Under the pieces are notes generated by a model. The model did no database searches, was not told the origin of the DNA, and saw only the letters and a list, made by a program, of their open reading frames with translations. This document shows, in pieces, positions 14,167 to 24,195 of a stretch of 64,000 nt of DNA (position 1 is the stretch's first letter; each line of letters starts with the position of its first letter). Made by a program: the position numbers and the translations under genes. The DNA comes from Dallia pectoralis (taxonomy: Eukaryota; Chordata; Actinopteri; Esociformes; Umbridae): NCBI GenBank assembly GCA_029465975.1, contig CM055753.1:7027821-7091820 (forward strand), read 5' to 3'.

Positions 14167-17100
14167 TACACACACACACACACGCACGCATGCATACATA
14201 CATACCCACACACACGCGCGTGCATACATACATACATACACTATATGGTTTCAGCTGATGGGACATTCCCCCAACACCCAGTGACCCCAGCATCTGACAG
14301 TGTGTTGTTTGTTCCAGACGTGGCATCCATGGCATGTTCCCCCTCCACCTGGCTGCCCTCAGTGGGTTCTCTGACTGCTGCAGGAAACTGCTGTCCTCTG
14401 CCTTCCACATCGACACACCTGATGACTTTGGAAGGACCTGTCTACATGCAGCTGCTGCTGGAGGGTGAGACAGTCAGCTGACCTCTAATAGGGTTTGACT
14501 CCTCCATGCAGTCAGCTGACCTGTAATAGAGTTTGACTCCTCCATGCAGTCAGCTGACCTCTAATAGGTTTTGACTCCTCCATGCAGTCAGCTGACCTGT
14601 AATAGAGTTTGACTCCTCCATGCAGTCAGCTGACCTCTAACAGTGTTTGACTCCTCCATGCAGTCAGCTGACCTCTAATAGGGTTTGACTCCTCCATGCA
14701 GTCAGCTGACCTCTAATAGAGTTTGACTCCTCCATGCAGTCAGCTGACCTCTAATAGGGTTTGACTCCTCCATGCAGTCAGCTGACCTCTAATAGGTTTT
14801 GACTCCTCCATGCAGTCAGCTGACCTCTAATAGGTTTTGACTCCTCCATGCAGTCAGCTGACCTGTAATAGAGTTTGACTCCTCCATGCAGTCAGCTGAC
14901 CTCTAATAGTGTTTGACCCCTCCATGCAGTCAGCTGACCTCTAATAGAGTTTGACTCCTCCATGCAGTCAGCTGACCTCTAATAGGGTTTGACTCCTCCA
15001 TGCAGTCAGCTGACCTCTAATAGAGTTGGACTCTGTAATAGGGTTTGACTCCATGCAGTCAGCTGACCTCTAATAGAGTTTGACTCCTCCATGCAGTCAG
15101 CTGATCTGTAATAGGGTTTGACTCCTCTATGCAGTCAGCTGACCTCTAATAGAGTTTGACTCCTCCATGCAGTCAGCTGACCTCTAAGTCTGCTGAGTTT
15201 GACTCCTCCATGCAGTCAGCTGACCTCTAATAGAGTTTGACTCCTCCATGCAGTCAGCTGATCTGTAATAGGGTTTGACTCCTCCATGCAGTCAGCTGAC
15301 CTCTAATAGAGTTTGACTCCTCCATGCAGTCAGCTGATCTGTAATAGGGTTTGACTCCTCCATGCAGTCAGCTGACCTGTAATAGGGTTTGACTCCTCCA
15401 TGCAGTCAGCTGACCTCTAATAGGGTTTGACTCCTCCATGCAGTCAGCTGACCTCTAATAGGGTTTGACTCCTCCATGCAGTCAGCTGACCTGTAATAGG
15501 GTTTGACTCCTCCATGCAGTCAGCTGACCTGTAATAGAGTTTGACTCCTCCATGCAGTCAGCTGACCTCTAATAGAGTTTGACTCCTCCATGCAGTCAGC
15601 TGACCTCTAATAGAGTTTGACTCCTCCATGCAGTCAGCTGATCTGTAATAGGGTTTGACTCCTCCATGCAGTCAGCTGACCTGTAATAGGGTTTGACTCC
15701 TCCATGCAGTCAGCTGACCTCTAATAGGGTTTGACTCCTCCATGCAGTCAGCTGACCTCTAATAGGGTTTGACTCCTCCATGCAGTCAGCTGACCTGTAA
15801 TAGGGTTTGACTCCTCCATGCAGTCAGCTGACCTCTAATAGAGTTTGACTCCTCCATGCAGTCAGCTGATCTGTAATAGGGTTTGACTCCTCTATGCAGT
15901 CAGCTGACCTCTAATAGAGTTTGACTCCTCCATGCAGTCAGCTGATCTGTAATAGGGTTTGACTCCTCCATGCAGTCAGCTGACCTCTAATAGGGTTTGA
16001 CTCCTCCATGCAGTCAGCTGACCTGTAATAGGGTTTGACTCCTCCATGCAGTCAGCTGACCTCTAATAGGGTTTGACTCCTCTATGCAGTCAGCTGACCT
16101 CTAATAGGGTTTGACTCCTCCATGCAGTCAGCTGACCTCTAATAGGGTTTGACTCCTCCATGCAGTCAGCTGACCTCTAATAGGGTTTGACTCCTCTATG
16201 CAGTCAGCTGACCTCTAATAGGGTTTGACTCCTCCATGCAGTCAGCTGACCTCTAATAGGGTTTGACTCCTCTATGCAGTCAGCTGACCTCTAATAGGGT
16301 TTGACTCCTCCATGCAGTCAGCTGACCTCTAATAGGGTTTGACTCCTCTATGCAGTCAGCTGACCTCTAATAGAGTTTGACTCCTCCATGCAGTCAGCTG
16401 ATCTGTAATAGGGTTTGACTCCTCCATGCAGTCAGCTGACCTCTAATAGGGTTTGACTCCTCCATGCAGTCAGCTGACCTGTAATAGGGTTTGACTCCTC
16501 CATGCAGTCAGCTGACCTCTAATAGGGTTTGACTCCTCTATGCAGTCAGCTGACCTCTAATAGGGTTTGACTCCTCCATGCAGTCAGCTGACCTCTAATA
16601 GGGTTTGACTCCTCTATGCAGTCAGCTGACCTCTAATAGGGTTTGACTCCTCCATGCAGTCAGCTGACCTCTAATAGAGTTTGACTCCTCCATGCAGTCA
16701 GCTGACCTCTAATAGGGTTTGACTCTTCCATGCAGTCAGCTGACCTCTAATAGGGTTTGACTCCTCTATGCAGTCAGCTGACCTCTAATAGGGTTTGACT
16801 CCTCCATGCAGTCAGCTGACCTCTAATAGGGTTTGACTCCTCTATGCAGTCAGCTGACCTCTAATAGAGTTTGACTCCTCCATGCAGTCAGCTGATCTGT
16901 AATAGGGTTTGACTCCTCCATGCAGTCAGCTGACCTCTAATAGGGTTTGACTCCTCTATGCAGTCAGCTGACACATCTGAAGCCAACATCTTTCTTGCTC
17001 TTTCTCCGTCCATCAGAAACCTGGAGTGTTTGAATCTGTTATTGAACACGGGGGCAGACTTCAACAAGAAGGACCGGTTTGGAAGGTCGGGTTCAGCATC

Positions 17101-18929
17101 ACATTCTGCATTGAACATAAAGAGGATGACGTGTTGTGTGGTCTGTCATAATAAGGGATGAAGTGTTGTGTGGTCTGTCATAATAAGGGATGAAGTGTTG
17201 TGTGGTCTGTCATAATAAGGGATGATGACGTGTTGTGTGGTCTGTCATAATAATGGATGACGTGTTGTGTGGTCTGTTATAATAAGGGATGAAGTGTTGT
17301 GTGGTCTGTTATAATAAGGGATGATGACGTGTTGTGTGGTCTGTCATAATAAGGGATGATGACGTGTTGTGTGGTCTGTCATAATAAGGGATGATGACGT
17401 GTTGTGTGGTCTGTCATAATAAGGGATGAAGTGTTGTGTGGTCTGTCATAATAAGGGATGATGACGTGTTGTGTGGTCTGTCATAATAAGGGATGAAGTG
17501 TTGTGTGGTCTGTCATAATAAGGGATGAAGTGTTGTGTGGTCTGTCATAATAAGGGATGATGACGTGTTGTGTGGTCTGTCATAATAATGGATGACGTGT
17601 TGTGTGGTCTGTTATAATAAGGGATGATGACGTGTTGTGTGGTCTGTTATAATAAGGGATGATGACGTGTTGTGTGGTCTGTTATAATAAGGGATGATGA
17701 CGTGTTGTGTGGTCTGTTATAATAAGGGATGATGACGTGTTGTGTGGTCTGTTATAATAAGGGATGATGACGTGTTGTGTTGTCTGTCATAATAAGGGAT
17801 GATGACGTGTTGTGTGGTCTGTTATAATAAGGGATGATGACGTGTTGTGTGGTCTGTCATAATAAGGGATGATGACGTGTTGTGTGGTCTGTTATAATAA
17901 GGGATGATGACGTGTTGTGTGGTCTGTCATAATAAGGGATGATGACCTGTTGTGTGGTCTGTCATAATAAGGGATGATGACGTGTTGTGTGGTCTGTCAT
18001 AATAAGGGATGATGACGTGTTGTGTGGTCTGTCATAATAAGGGATGATGACGTGTTGTGTGGTCTGTCATAATAAGGGATGATGACGTGTTGTGTGGTCT
18101 GTCATAATAAGGGATGATGACGTGTTGTGTGGTCTGTCATAATAAGGGATGATGAAGTGTTGTGTGGTCTGTCATAATAAGGGATGATGACGTGTTGTGT
18201 GGTCTGTCATAATAAGGGATGATGACCTGTTGTGTGGTCTGTCATAATAAGGGATGATGACGTGTTGTGTGGTCTGTCATAATAAGGGATGATGACGTGT
18301 TGTGTGGTCTGTCATAATAAGGGATGATGACGTGTTGTGTGGTCTGTTGTCTCCAGGACCCCTCTGCACTATGCGTGTTGTAACAGTAACAGTCAGTGTG
18401 TGTTTGCCCTGGTGGGCTCTGGGGCTGGAGTCAACGAGCTGGACGATAGGGGCTGCTCTCCTCTGCACTATGCTGCTGCTGGAACAGATGGAAAGTGAGT
18501 AGCTGTCTGTATTACTGACTGGACGACTGGCTGACGACTGGACGGCTGACTGAATGACTGGGTAACTGGCTGACTGACTGAGTAACTGGCTGACTGACTA
18601 TCTGACTGAATGAATAACTGACTGACTGGCTGAATGACTGGCTGAATAACTGACCGAAAACATGTTTCTTACGGTGTGTCTGTTTTTTAGATGTACAGAG
18701 TACCTGTTGAGGAGTGACGCCAACCCAAGGATTAGAGACCGACAGGGCTACAACCCTGTCCATTACGCATCTGCCTACGGAAACACACTGTGTCTGGAAC
18801 TGGTTTGTACATATTGACAGCTACATAAAGTGCACCAATACTATAACAGCTACAAATAGTACCAGATACACATACAGTCAGCTACAAGAACACCTGTTAC
18901 ACCGATACATACAGTCAGCTACAGCTAGT

Positions 18930-18982
<53 letters not shown>

Positions 18983-21900
18983 AAACTGTTTTCTGATCTT
19001 ACAGATAGCCAGGGGGACCCCTCTAGATGTGGTAAGTTTCCCAACCACACCAGAGAACACAGGGGAGGAGCGCCCTCTGGTGGAGGCTCTAGTCTGCGTA
19101 CTTCCAACAGAATCAGTTCCGTCTGTCTTCCTCAGCTGCTGGAGACGTCAGGCGCAGACCTTCTGAATGACCCCGATAGCCACACCCACATCAGCCCCCT
19201 TCACCTTGCGGTGGGTAATACCATTCTGGGGGGAGTTAGGGGACCACTATAATCCACATATAGACCTGACTGGGTCGGTGTTGTTCGGCTGATTGTTTGC
19301 GGTTCTCCAGGCGTACCACGGTCACTGTGGTGTTCTGGAGGTGTTGGCTGCCTCTCTGTTGGACGTGGACATTCGGACCCCTGAGGGCCGCACCCCGCTC
19401 TACTTGGCCTGCTCCAGGGGCCACCAGGAGTGTGTGTCCCTGCTTCTTCAGCATGGAGCTCACACTCACACCAAGGACTACAGACTAAAGAAGACTGCCT
19501 TGCACACTGCAGGTAGATCTTATTTTACACACACACACACATACAAACACACACAGACATAGCGCTTTCTCTGGCTGTTCCCTAACAGAATATCTCTTGC
19601 CTTGCAGCGATGAACGGCCACGCTGAATGTCTCCGTCTCCTAATCAGTAACGAGGACACACACCACTCTGTGGACGTTCAGGACGCCATGGCACAGTGAG
19701 TGTGTGTGTGTGTACCATATAGAGAGTTTGTTTATATACAGCATATATATATGTATGTGTGTGTGTATGTATTTATATATGTATGTGTGTGTGTTTGTTT
19801 GTAGGACTCCTCTGATGCTGGCGGTGCTGAGCGGACATACAGAGTGTGTGTATTCCCTGTTGAGTAGAGGAGCTAACGTGGAGGCTAAAGACCAGTGGGG
19901 CAGGACAGCACTACACCGCGGGGTGAGACACACACACACTTCAAATACAGACACACACACACTTCAACTACAGACACACACATACACACACTTCAAATAC
20001 AGACACACACACACTTCAACTACAGACACACACATACACACACGTCAACTACAGACACATACACACACTTCAACTACAGACACACACACACGAATGGCCA
20101 CACTAAAAATGACCGACTTTGTTTGGTCAGGCGGTCTCGGGTCACGAGGAGTGTGTGGAGGCGCTGCTGCAACGTGGTGCCCGTGTGTGTGTGTGTGACC
20201 GGTCGGGACGCTCTCCGCTACACCTGGCGGCGGCCTGCGGACACACCGGGGTCCTGGGAGCTCTGCTGCTGGCCTGTAACGCTGCACACACACTCGCACA
20301 CCTCACCGACAACCGCGGATACACACCGCTGCACTGGGCCTGCTATAATGGTAAACACACAGTTCATATGACCTGCAGAGACATTACCAGGACCTGTGGG
20401 ACATGAGTCTGATGTCTGTCTGTCTGTCTGTCTGTCGTTTTCCTCCTCCCTTCTCCAGGTTACGACGGGTGTGTAGAGTTGTTGTTGGAACAGGAGATGT
20501 TCAGGAAGCCTCAGGGAAACCCCTTCAGCCCTCTCCACTGTGCCATGTATGACAACCACACCAACACCCAGACAACCACAACCACAACAACACCCAGACA
20601 ACCACAACCACACCAACACCCAGACAACCACAACCACACCAACACACAGACAATCACACCAACACTCAGACGACCACAACCACACCAACACACAGAGAAC
20701 CACACCAAATCTGCAGTTCACAGCTCCTTGTATTTCCAACCCTCTTTTTTTATCAATAAAAGGTATAATTTCTGTTTTAATCTGAATTTCAATAATAGAC
20801 GAGATAGAAGTAATGCTCTTCTGTGTTTCAGTATGAATGACAACGAGGGAGTGGCTGAGATGCTGATTGACTCCCTGGGATCAGCTATAGTAAACACCAC
20901 AGACGCCAAGGGCAGGTGTGTGTGTGTGTGTGTGTGTCTGTGTGTGTGTCTGTGTGTGTGTCTGTGTGTGACACACTGTCTCTTGTCATCTCACTGTAGG
21001 ACTCCTCTCCATGCAGCAGCGTTCTCGGACCACGTGGAGTGTGTGTCCTTGTTGTTGAGTCATGGAGCACACGTTAACATCGCGGACACACACACACACA
21101 TGACCCCACTGATGATGGCAGCACACAATGGACAGACCAATGCTGTGGGTCAGTGGACTCTCCGTTTCTCCTGTTCTCCTCCTCCTCTCTTCCTCTACTC
21201 CCCCCCCCCCCGGATGCTAACTAGTCCCTTCTGCTCTCTTTACTGTAGAGGTGTTAGTGAGCAGTGCTAAGGTAGATCTCACGCTACAGGACTCTGACAA
21301 GAACACAGCTCTGCATCTGGCCTGTAACAAGGTAACACACACACACACACATGCATACACACTTACATGTGCACACACACACACCAAATACTGCTCATGA
21401 AATCTGTTTATTCATCCTCTTCCACTCCCCCCCGTCTCGAACTCTGTTTCCCCCATCTGTCTTTCTCCGTTACTCTCCATCCTTCAGGGCCATGAGACCT
21501 GTGCGTTGTTGATACTAGAGAGGATATCCGACAGAAACATCATCAACTGCACGAACACATGTCTACAGACGTAAGTGTCTAGAAAATCCCTGAGTACACG
21601 TTGTTAAAGTTTATGAGGCTACTATAACGTGTGTGTGTGTGTGTGTGTCAGGCCCCTCCATGTTGCTGCTAGGACTGGGCTGACTGTAGTGGTTCAGGAA
21701 CTGCTGGGGAAAGGGGCCAGTGTCCTGGCAGTGGATGAGAACGGTCAGTATTATACAGAGATACAATCAGAAAATACCTTAAAGACCAACGTAGATTAAA
21801 TTAAACGCAAACGTATTTGGGAATGTGTTGTGTTTTCGGTAAAAATGTAGGTAAATACAGCATAACAAATTTGCTCAAATGCTTGTAGAGGTCTTCATTG

Positions 21901-22421
21901 ATCACAACCTGATTACACAGGATATATTTTACAGTAAAGGTTATTGCCAAATGTTAAATCTGTTATCTGTCTGAGATTCGAAAAAACGTATCTTGCATTG
22001 TTTGTTACTGGATTCACTGGCAGGTACAACGACTAAACTGAAAAGATATCATGTTGTGTTTCGGTGATTACTCCGTTCATATCATGTTGTGTTTCGGTGA
22101 TGACTCCGTATGTTCTCATGAACATAGTCTGTCTCTCCCTCTTCAGGTTATACTCCAGCCTTGTCCTGTGCCCCTAACAGAGATGTAGCAGACTGTCTCG
22201 CTCTCATCCTCAACTCCATGCTGCCAGTCTCTCCTCTGGTCTCCATAGCAACGCTTTCTACTGTGAATCATTACTCCAACCGCCAATCGAAGGGCGTGGC
22301 CTTCGACTGTCCGCCCCCTCTGAGGCCGGACCACACCTCCTACTGTCGGCAGGACCGCATGTTATGCGTCGTCTCCGATGACGACAACGAGCTGAATGAC
22401 TCGGATTCTGAGACGTACTGA
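4453..22421 (+). CDS. ankrd28: ankrd28: PP6 regulatory ankyrin repeat subunit A
   Basis: Scaffold of tandem ankyrin repeats; the mammalian ortholog is a regulatory subunit of protein phosphatase 6. I joined 28 coding exons, all in phase: 4453-4479, 9587-9670, 10502-10580, 11018-11088, 11288-11488, 11911-11998, 12107-12249, 12713-12820, 12910-13014, 13214-13292, 13638-13752, 14318-14464, 17017-17085, 18357-18494, 18691-18802, 19005-19031, 19136-19210, 19311-19512, 19608-19695, 19805-19922, 20131-20350, 20459-20546, 20832-20915, 21000-21148, 21249-21331, 21488-21570, 21652-21743, 22147-22421. They sum to 3150 nt, 1049 aa (human about 1053). Exon 1 encodes MVVLKIGDQ, matching human MAFLKLRDQ, and splices in phase to PSLLKSIF. 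TPLHxA ankyrin signatures recur throughout, and the end is LNDSDSETY, which fits ANKRD28 rather than ANKRD44 or ANKRD52. Several exons carry CA-repeat-like codons. The a/b teleost paralog cannot be decided. Confidence 0.95.
5116..5180 (+). repeat. 25-bp triplication
   Basis: Three copies of tccaaaggtttctctactgt plus gtgtg start at 5116, 5141 and 5166, in ankrd28 intron 1. Confidence 0.85.
6777..6955 (+). repeat. 43-bp minisatellite in ankrd28 intron 1
   Basis: Four units begin at 6777, 6820, 6863 and 6906. They contain actatggactgtactag and a spacer with caaaccagtacagacagac. The core is the reverse complement of the 19-bp array at 8160-8445. Confidence 0.9.
7240..7460. promoter_or_regulatory. 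CpG-rich patch, possible alternative ankrd28 promoter
   Basis: CpG density rises sharply compared with the flanks (for example cgcgattgg, gcgcgtgtgcg, gcggcgcggtccgcag). It lies inside ankrd28 intron 1, just before a purine-rich GA tract (7465-7530) and the candidate exon at 7743. Promoter function is inferred from composition only. Confidence 0.3.
7743..7925 (+). CDS. Candidate alternative first coding exon of ankrd28
   Basis: An ATG at 7743 opens 61 codons ending in AQEDK followed by a strong donor (gtgagc) at 7926. Its phase (0) matches ankrd28 exon 2 at 9587, so it could replace the MVVLKIGDQ exon at 4453. The upstream stretch 7240-7460 is unusually CpG- and GC-rich, as expected of a promoter. 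The peptide has an acidic run (LEEEEEDE) and a Ser/Pro-rich part, and I recognise no homolog. It may equally be a non-coding 5' exon or chance. Transcript data would be needed. Confidence 0.3.
8160..8445 (+). repeat. 19-bp minisatellite in ankrd28 intron 1
   Basis: About 15 copies of tccatagtggctagtacag with single-base variants (ttcatag, tccatcg, ctccatag). The core is the inverse of the one in the array at 6777-6955. Confidence 0.93.
11600..11850 (+). mobile_element. tRNA-derived SINE in ankrd28 intron 5
   Basis: It has a tRNA-like head: 'tggttaagtcactgcc' resembles an A box and 'ggttcaaatcccgctcac' carries a clear B box (GGTTCAAATCC). A non-tRNA body follows. It is not a functional tRNA gene because the cloverleaf stems do not form convincingly. 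The boundaries are approximate. Confidence 0.55.
12321..12712 (+). repeat. 56-bp tandem repeat duplicating the exon 8 acceptor of ankrd28
   Basis: Seven full 56-bp units begin at 12321, 12377, 12433, 12489, 12545, 12601 and 12657; the eighth start (12713) is the real exon 8. Each unit holds a pyrimidine tract, a CAG acceptor and the first ~30 nt of exon 8 (attaatcagggtaatata...), then returns to 'ctctctc'. Only the last copy continues into the conserved ankyrin codons (ALHIACYNG). The array fills most of intron 7 (12250-12712). Confidence 0.95.
13300..13575 (+). repeat. Pro-codon-like 22-bp minisatellite in ankrd28 intron 10
   Basis: Imperfect repeats of ccacccgacccccaccat plus cctc, followed at 13591-13635 by a GT-rich tract that leads into the exon 11 acceptor. 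It creates spurious proline-rich reading frames on the plus strand and glycine-rich ones on the minus strand. Confidence 0.9.
13815..13960 (+). repeat. Interspersed repeat fragment in ankrd28 intron 11
   Basis: The stretch reading aatggactgcattttatata ... ccaaagcgctttacatattg ... cacccattcactcacac matches a motif that I recall as very common in fish genomes. The family name is not certain and the boundaries are approximate. Confidence 0.5.
14472..16972 (+). repeat. 38-bp minisatellite (~66 copies) filling ankrd28 intron 12
   Basis: The unit reads cagtcagctgacctctaata followed by gggtttgactcctccatg, with a few recurrent variants (ctgtaatag, gagttt, cctctatg). The array begins 7 nt after the exon 12 donor (14465) and ends about 44 nt before the exon 13 acceptor (17016). 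Every unit contains the 10-bp palindrome gtcagctgac. Confidence 0.97.
17117..18345 (+). repeat. 32/35-bp minisatellite (~36 copies) filling ankrd28 intron 13
   Basis: Units read aataagggatgatgacgtgt then tgtgtggtctgtcat; shorter 32-bp forms lack part of the gatgac step. The array starts about 30 nt after the exon 13 donor (17086) and its last unit merges into the exon 14 acceptor (ctgttgtctccag, ending 18356). Confidence 0.97.
20560..20700 (+). repeat. Degenerate accacaaccacaccaac array in ankrd28 intron 22
   Basis: Short imperfect repeats of acaaccacaaccacaccaac acccag. They begin 14 nt after the exon 22 donor (gtatga at 20547) and give a spurious Thr/Gln/His/Asn-rich frame running on from the exon. 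Confidence 0.85.
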
Positions 22422-24195
22422 GGACAATTTTGTCGGGGTCTCTCCGCTCTTCACCGATTGGTCCCCGGGGACCAAACCTCTGTCCTATGACAGTGAAGGC
22501 TGGTGCTGTACTTACGGAGGAAGTAACTGGAGAATCTTAACGATGGACCAAGAGACTCTACAGCTTCCTTCTTTTCCTTGCCTCTGTATCTCCTGATCTC
22601 GCACGTTAGTTTATTTTTTCCTAGCCTGGGAACCAGTTTGTTTAGCCCACAGTCCACTCCTTGGACTTATGACAAAACGGTTTAGCATGAAAGTAATGTA
22701 GTGGCTAAACAGACGAGCACCCAGACTTGTTGTGTTCAGAATTGAGAATTAATTTATTTAAATGGACAAGAGACAAAACCTAGTATTTTTCCAACCTCGT
22801 TAGTCAGTGGTTGACACAGCAGTTATACATTATAGAGTTGTCTGGTTCATAGTCGATTCTTCCAGGAGATGAGTTAGTCAGGTTTCTCCGATTACCTTTA
22901 CTCTTTGACCATTTATACACTGTACTGGAGACAGGGTGCCTGTATCTGTGGTGTGTGTGTGTGTGTGTTGGTGTGCGTTTGTGTGTGAGAAAAATGTTGC
23001 TTAAAACGTTTCAGGAAAGTGATGTCACAAGGCACAATATGAACATATTGAGCGAGGTTCTAAATGATTGTTCATCAAGAGAAGTAAATATTTGTTTTTA
23101 TTTGAAACTCCTGAGTTGCCATACAGAGGGCAGCGGGATCAGATTGAGTGTATGAAATAGGTTGTGCATCCCAATAGTCTGTTTTCTTTCTAGTGTTCAC
23201 TTGTCTTGGTCTGTTTGAATGGCTGTGGACATTTATTTAACCAGGTAGGCCGAACTGAGAACAAATTCTCACATTAAATGGTGCGAAGTGGTGAACTGCG
23301 CTCAGAAATGAACACCTTGATTTCAGGAAGGGTATAGCAAGAACACCTTAACTTGACATTGAGAACCAGTCTTTGGGTTGGGGGGCTTTTCGGGGTGGGG
23401 GGGTTGATTTTTTCATAAGTAAATGTTCAGTAGTGTCATGATACGTTTCACCATAGAAACAATGGTTATGATGTAGCGCATTTAAAAAACGAATTGGCGA
23501 GAGTCGAAACCTCATAATCCCCATAATAACGGTTCTTTTAGAATTTTCACAATTCAAATGAAATTTACAGGCTGAAGCCCTTTTTAGGTCGAAGTTGTCA
23601 CAAAGTGTTTTTACAAACACCCAGCCTGCCACCCGAGAATGCATCAACAGTTTCATACACAGTGGCTAGGGGAAAAACTCCCTGATGGGAAGAAACCTAG
23701 AGAGGAACCATGTCTGAGGGATAGCCAGTCATCTTCTGGCGGAGCTAGGAGAACAATTTAATAATTAGTAAATGCTTGTGTTATGTCCAGTCTTTCCAAC
23801 ATAGTCCAGGTCTGATGCAGGACCAGTCTGACAGGGGCGATGAGGGGTTGGTAGAGTGGCCACCAGAACCATCCGGTATCATCAGCTAATTGTCCTGTAA
23901 TACTTCCAGGAAGGCCTTCTGAACAGACGGCTAAACATTCTTAGTCCCTTACTCCCCTGGCACAATAATGAAGACTTAGGAGAAACACAGAACTTATTTG
24001 ACGTACATAAAAACGTTTCCTATAGGAAAAAGAAAATGTTTGAAATGTAAAAGAATCGCATTTATGAGTATTACAACTCGTACAATTTCATTCAATAGGG
24101 TTTCATTTTGAAGTCTACAGTGAATTTGAGATTGGCCAACATCTGTTAACCCTGGTGAATACGAGACTATCATAACCCATGCCCCCCTTGTGCCT
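22422..24195. other. 3' flank between convergent ankrd28 and btd
   Basis: It holds the 3' UTR of ankrd28 and, from the other side, that of btd. A dispersed fish repeat covers about 23225-23900: 'atttatttaaccaggtaggc', 'aaaaactccctgatgggaag' and 'aacctagagaggaaccatgt' resemble a repeat common in salmonid-type genomes. No unambiguous AATAAA was found for ankrd28. Confidence 0.5.

Noticed and set aside
14472..18345. CRISPR-like regularly spaced repeats
   Set aside because: There are no unique spacers, since units are contiguous near-identical copies, and the arrays lie in introns of a vertebrate gene.
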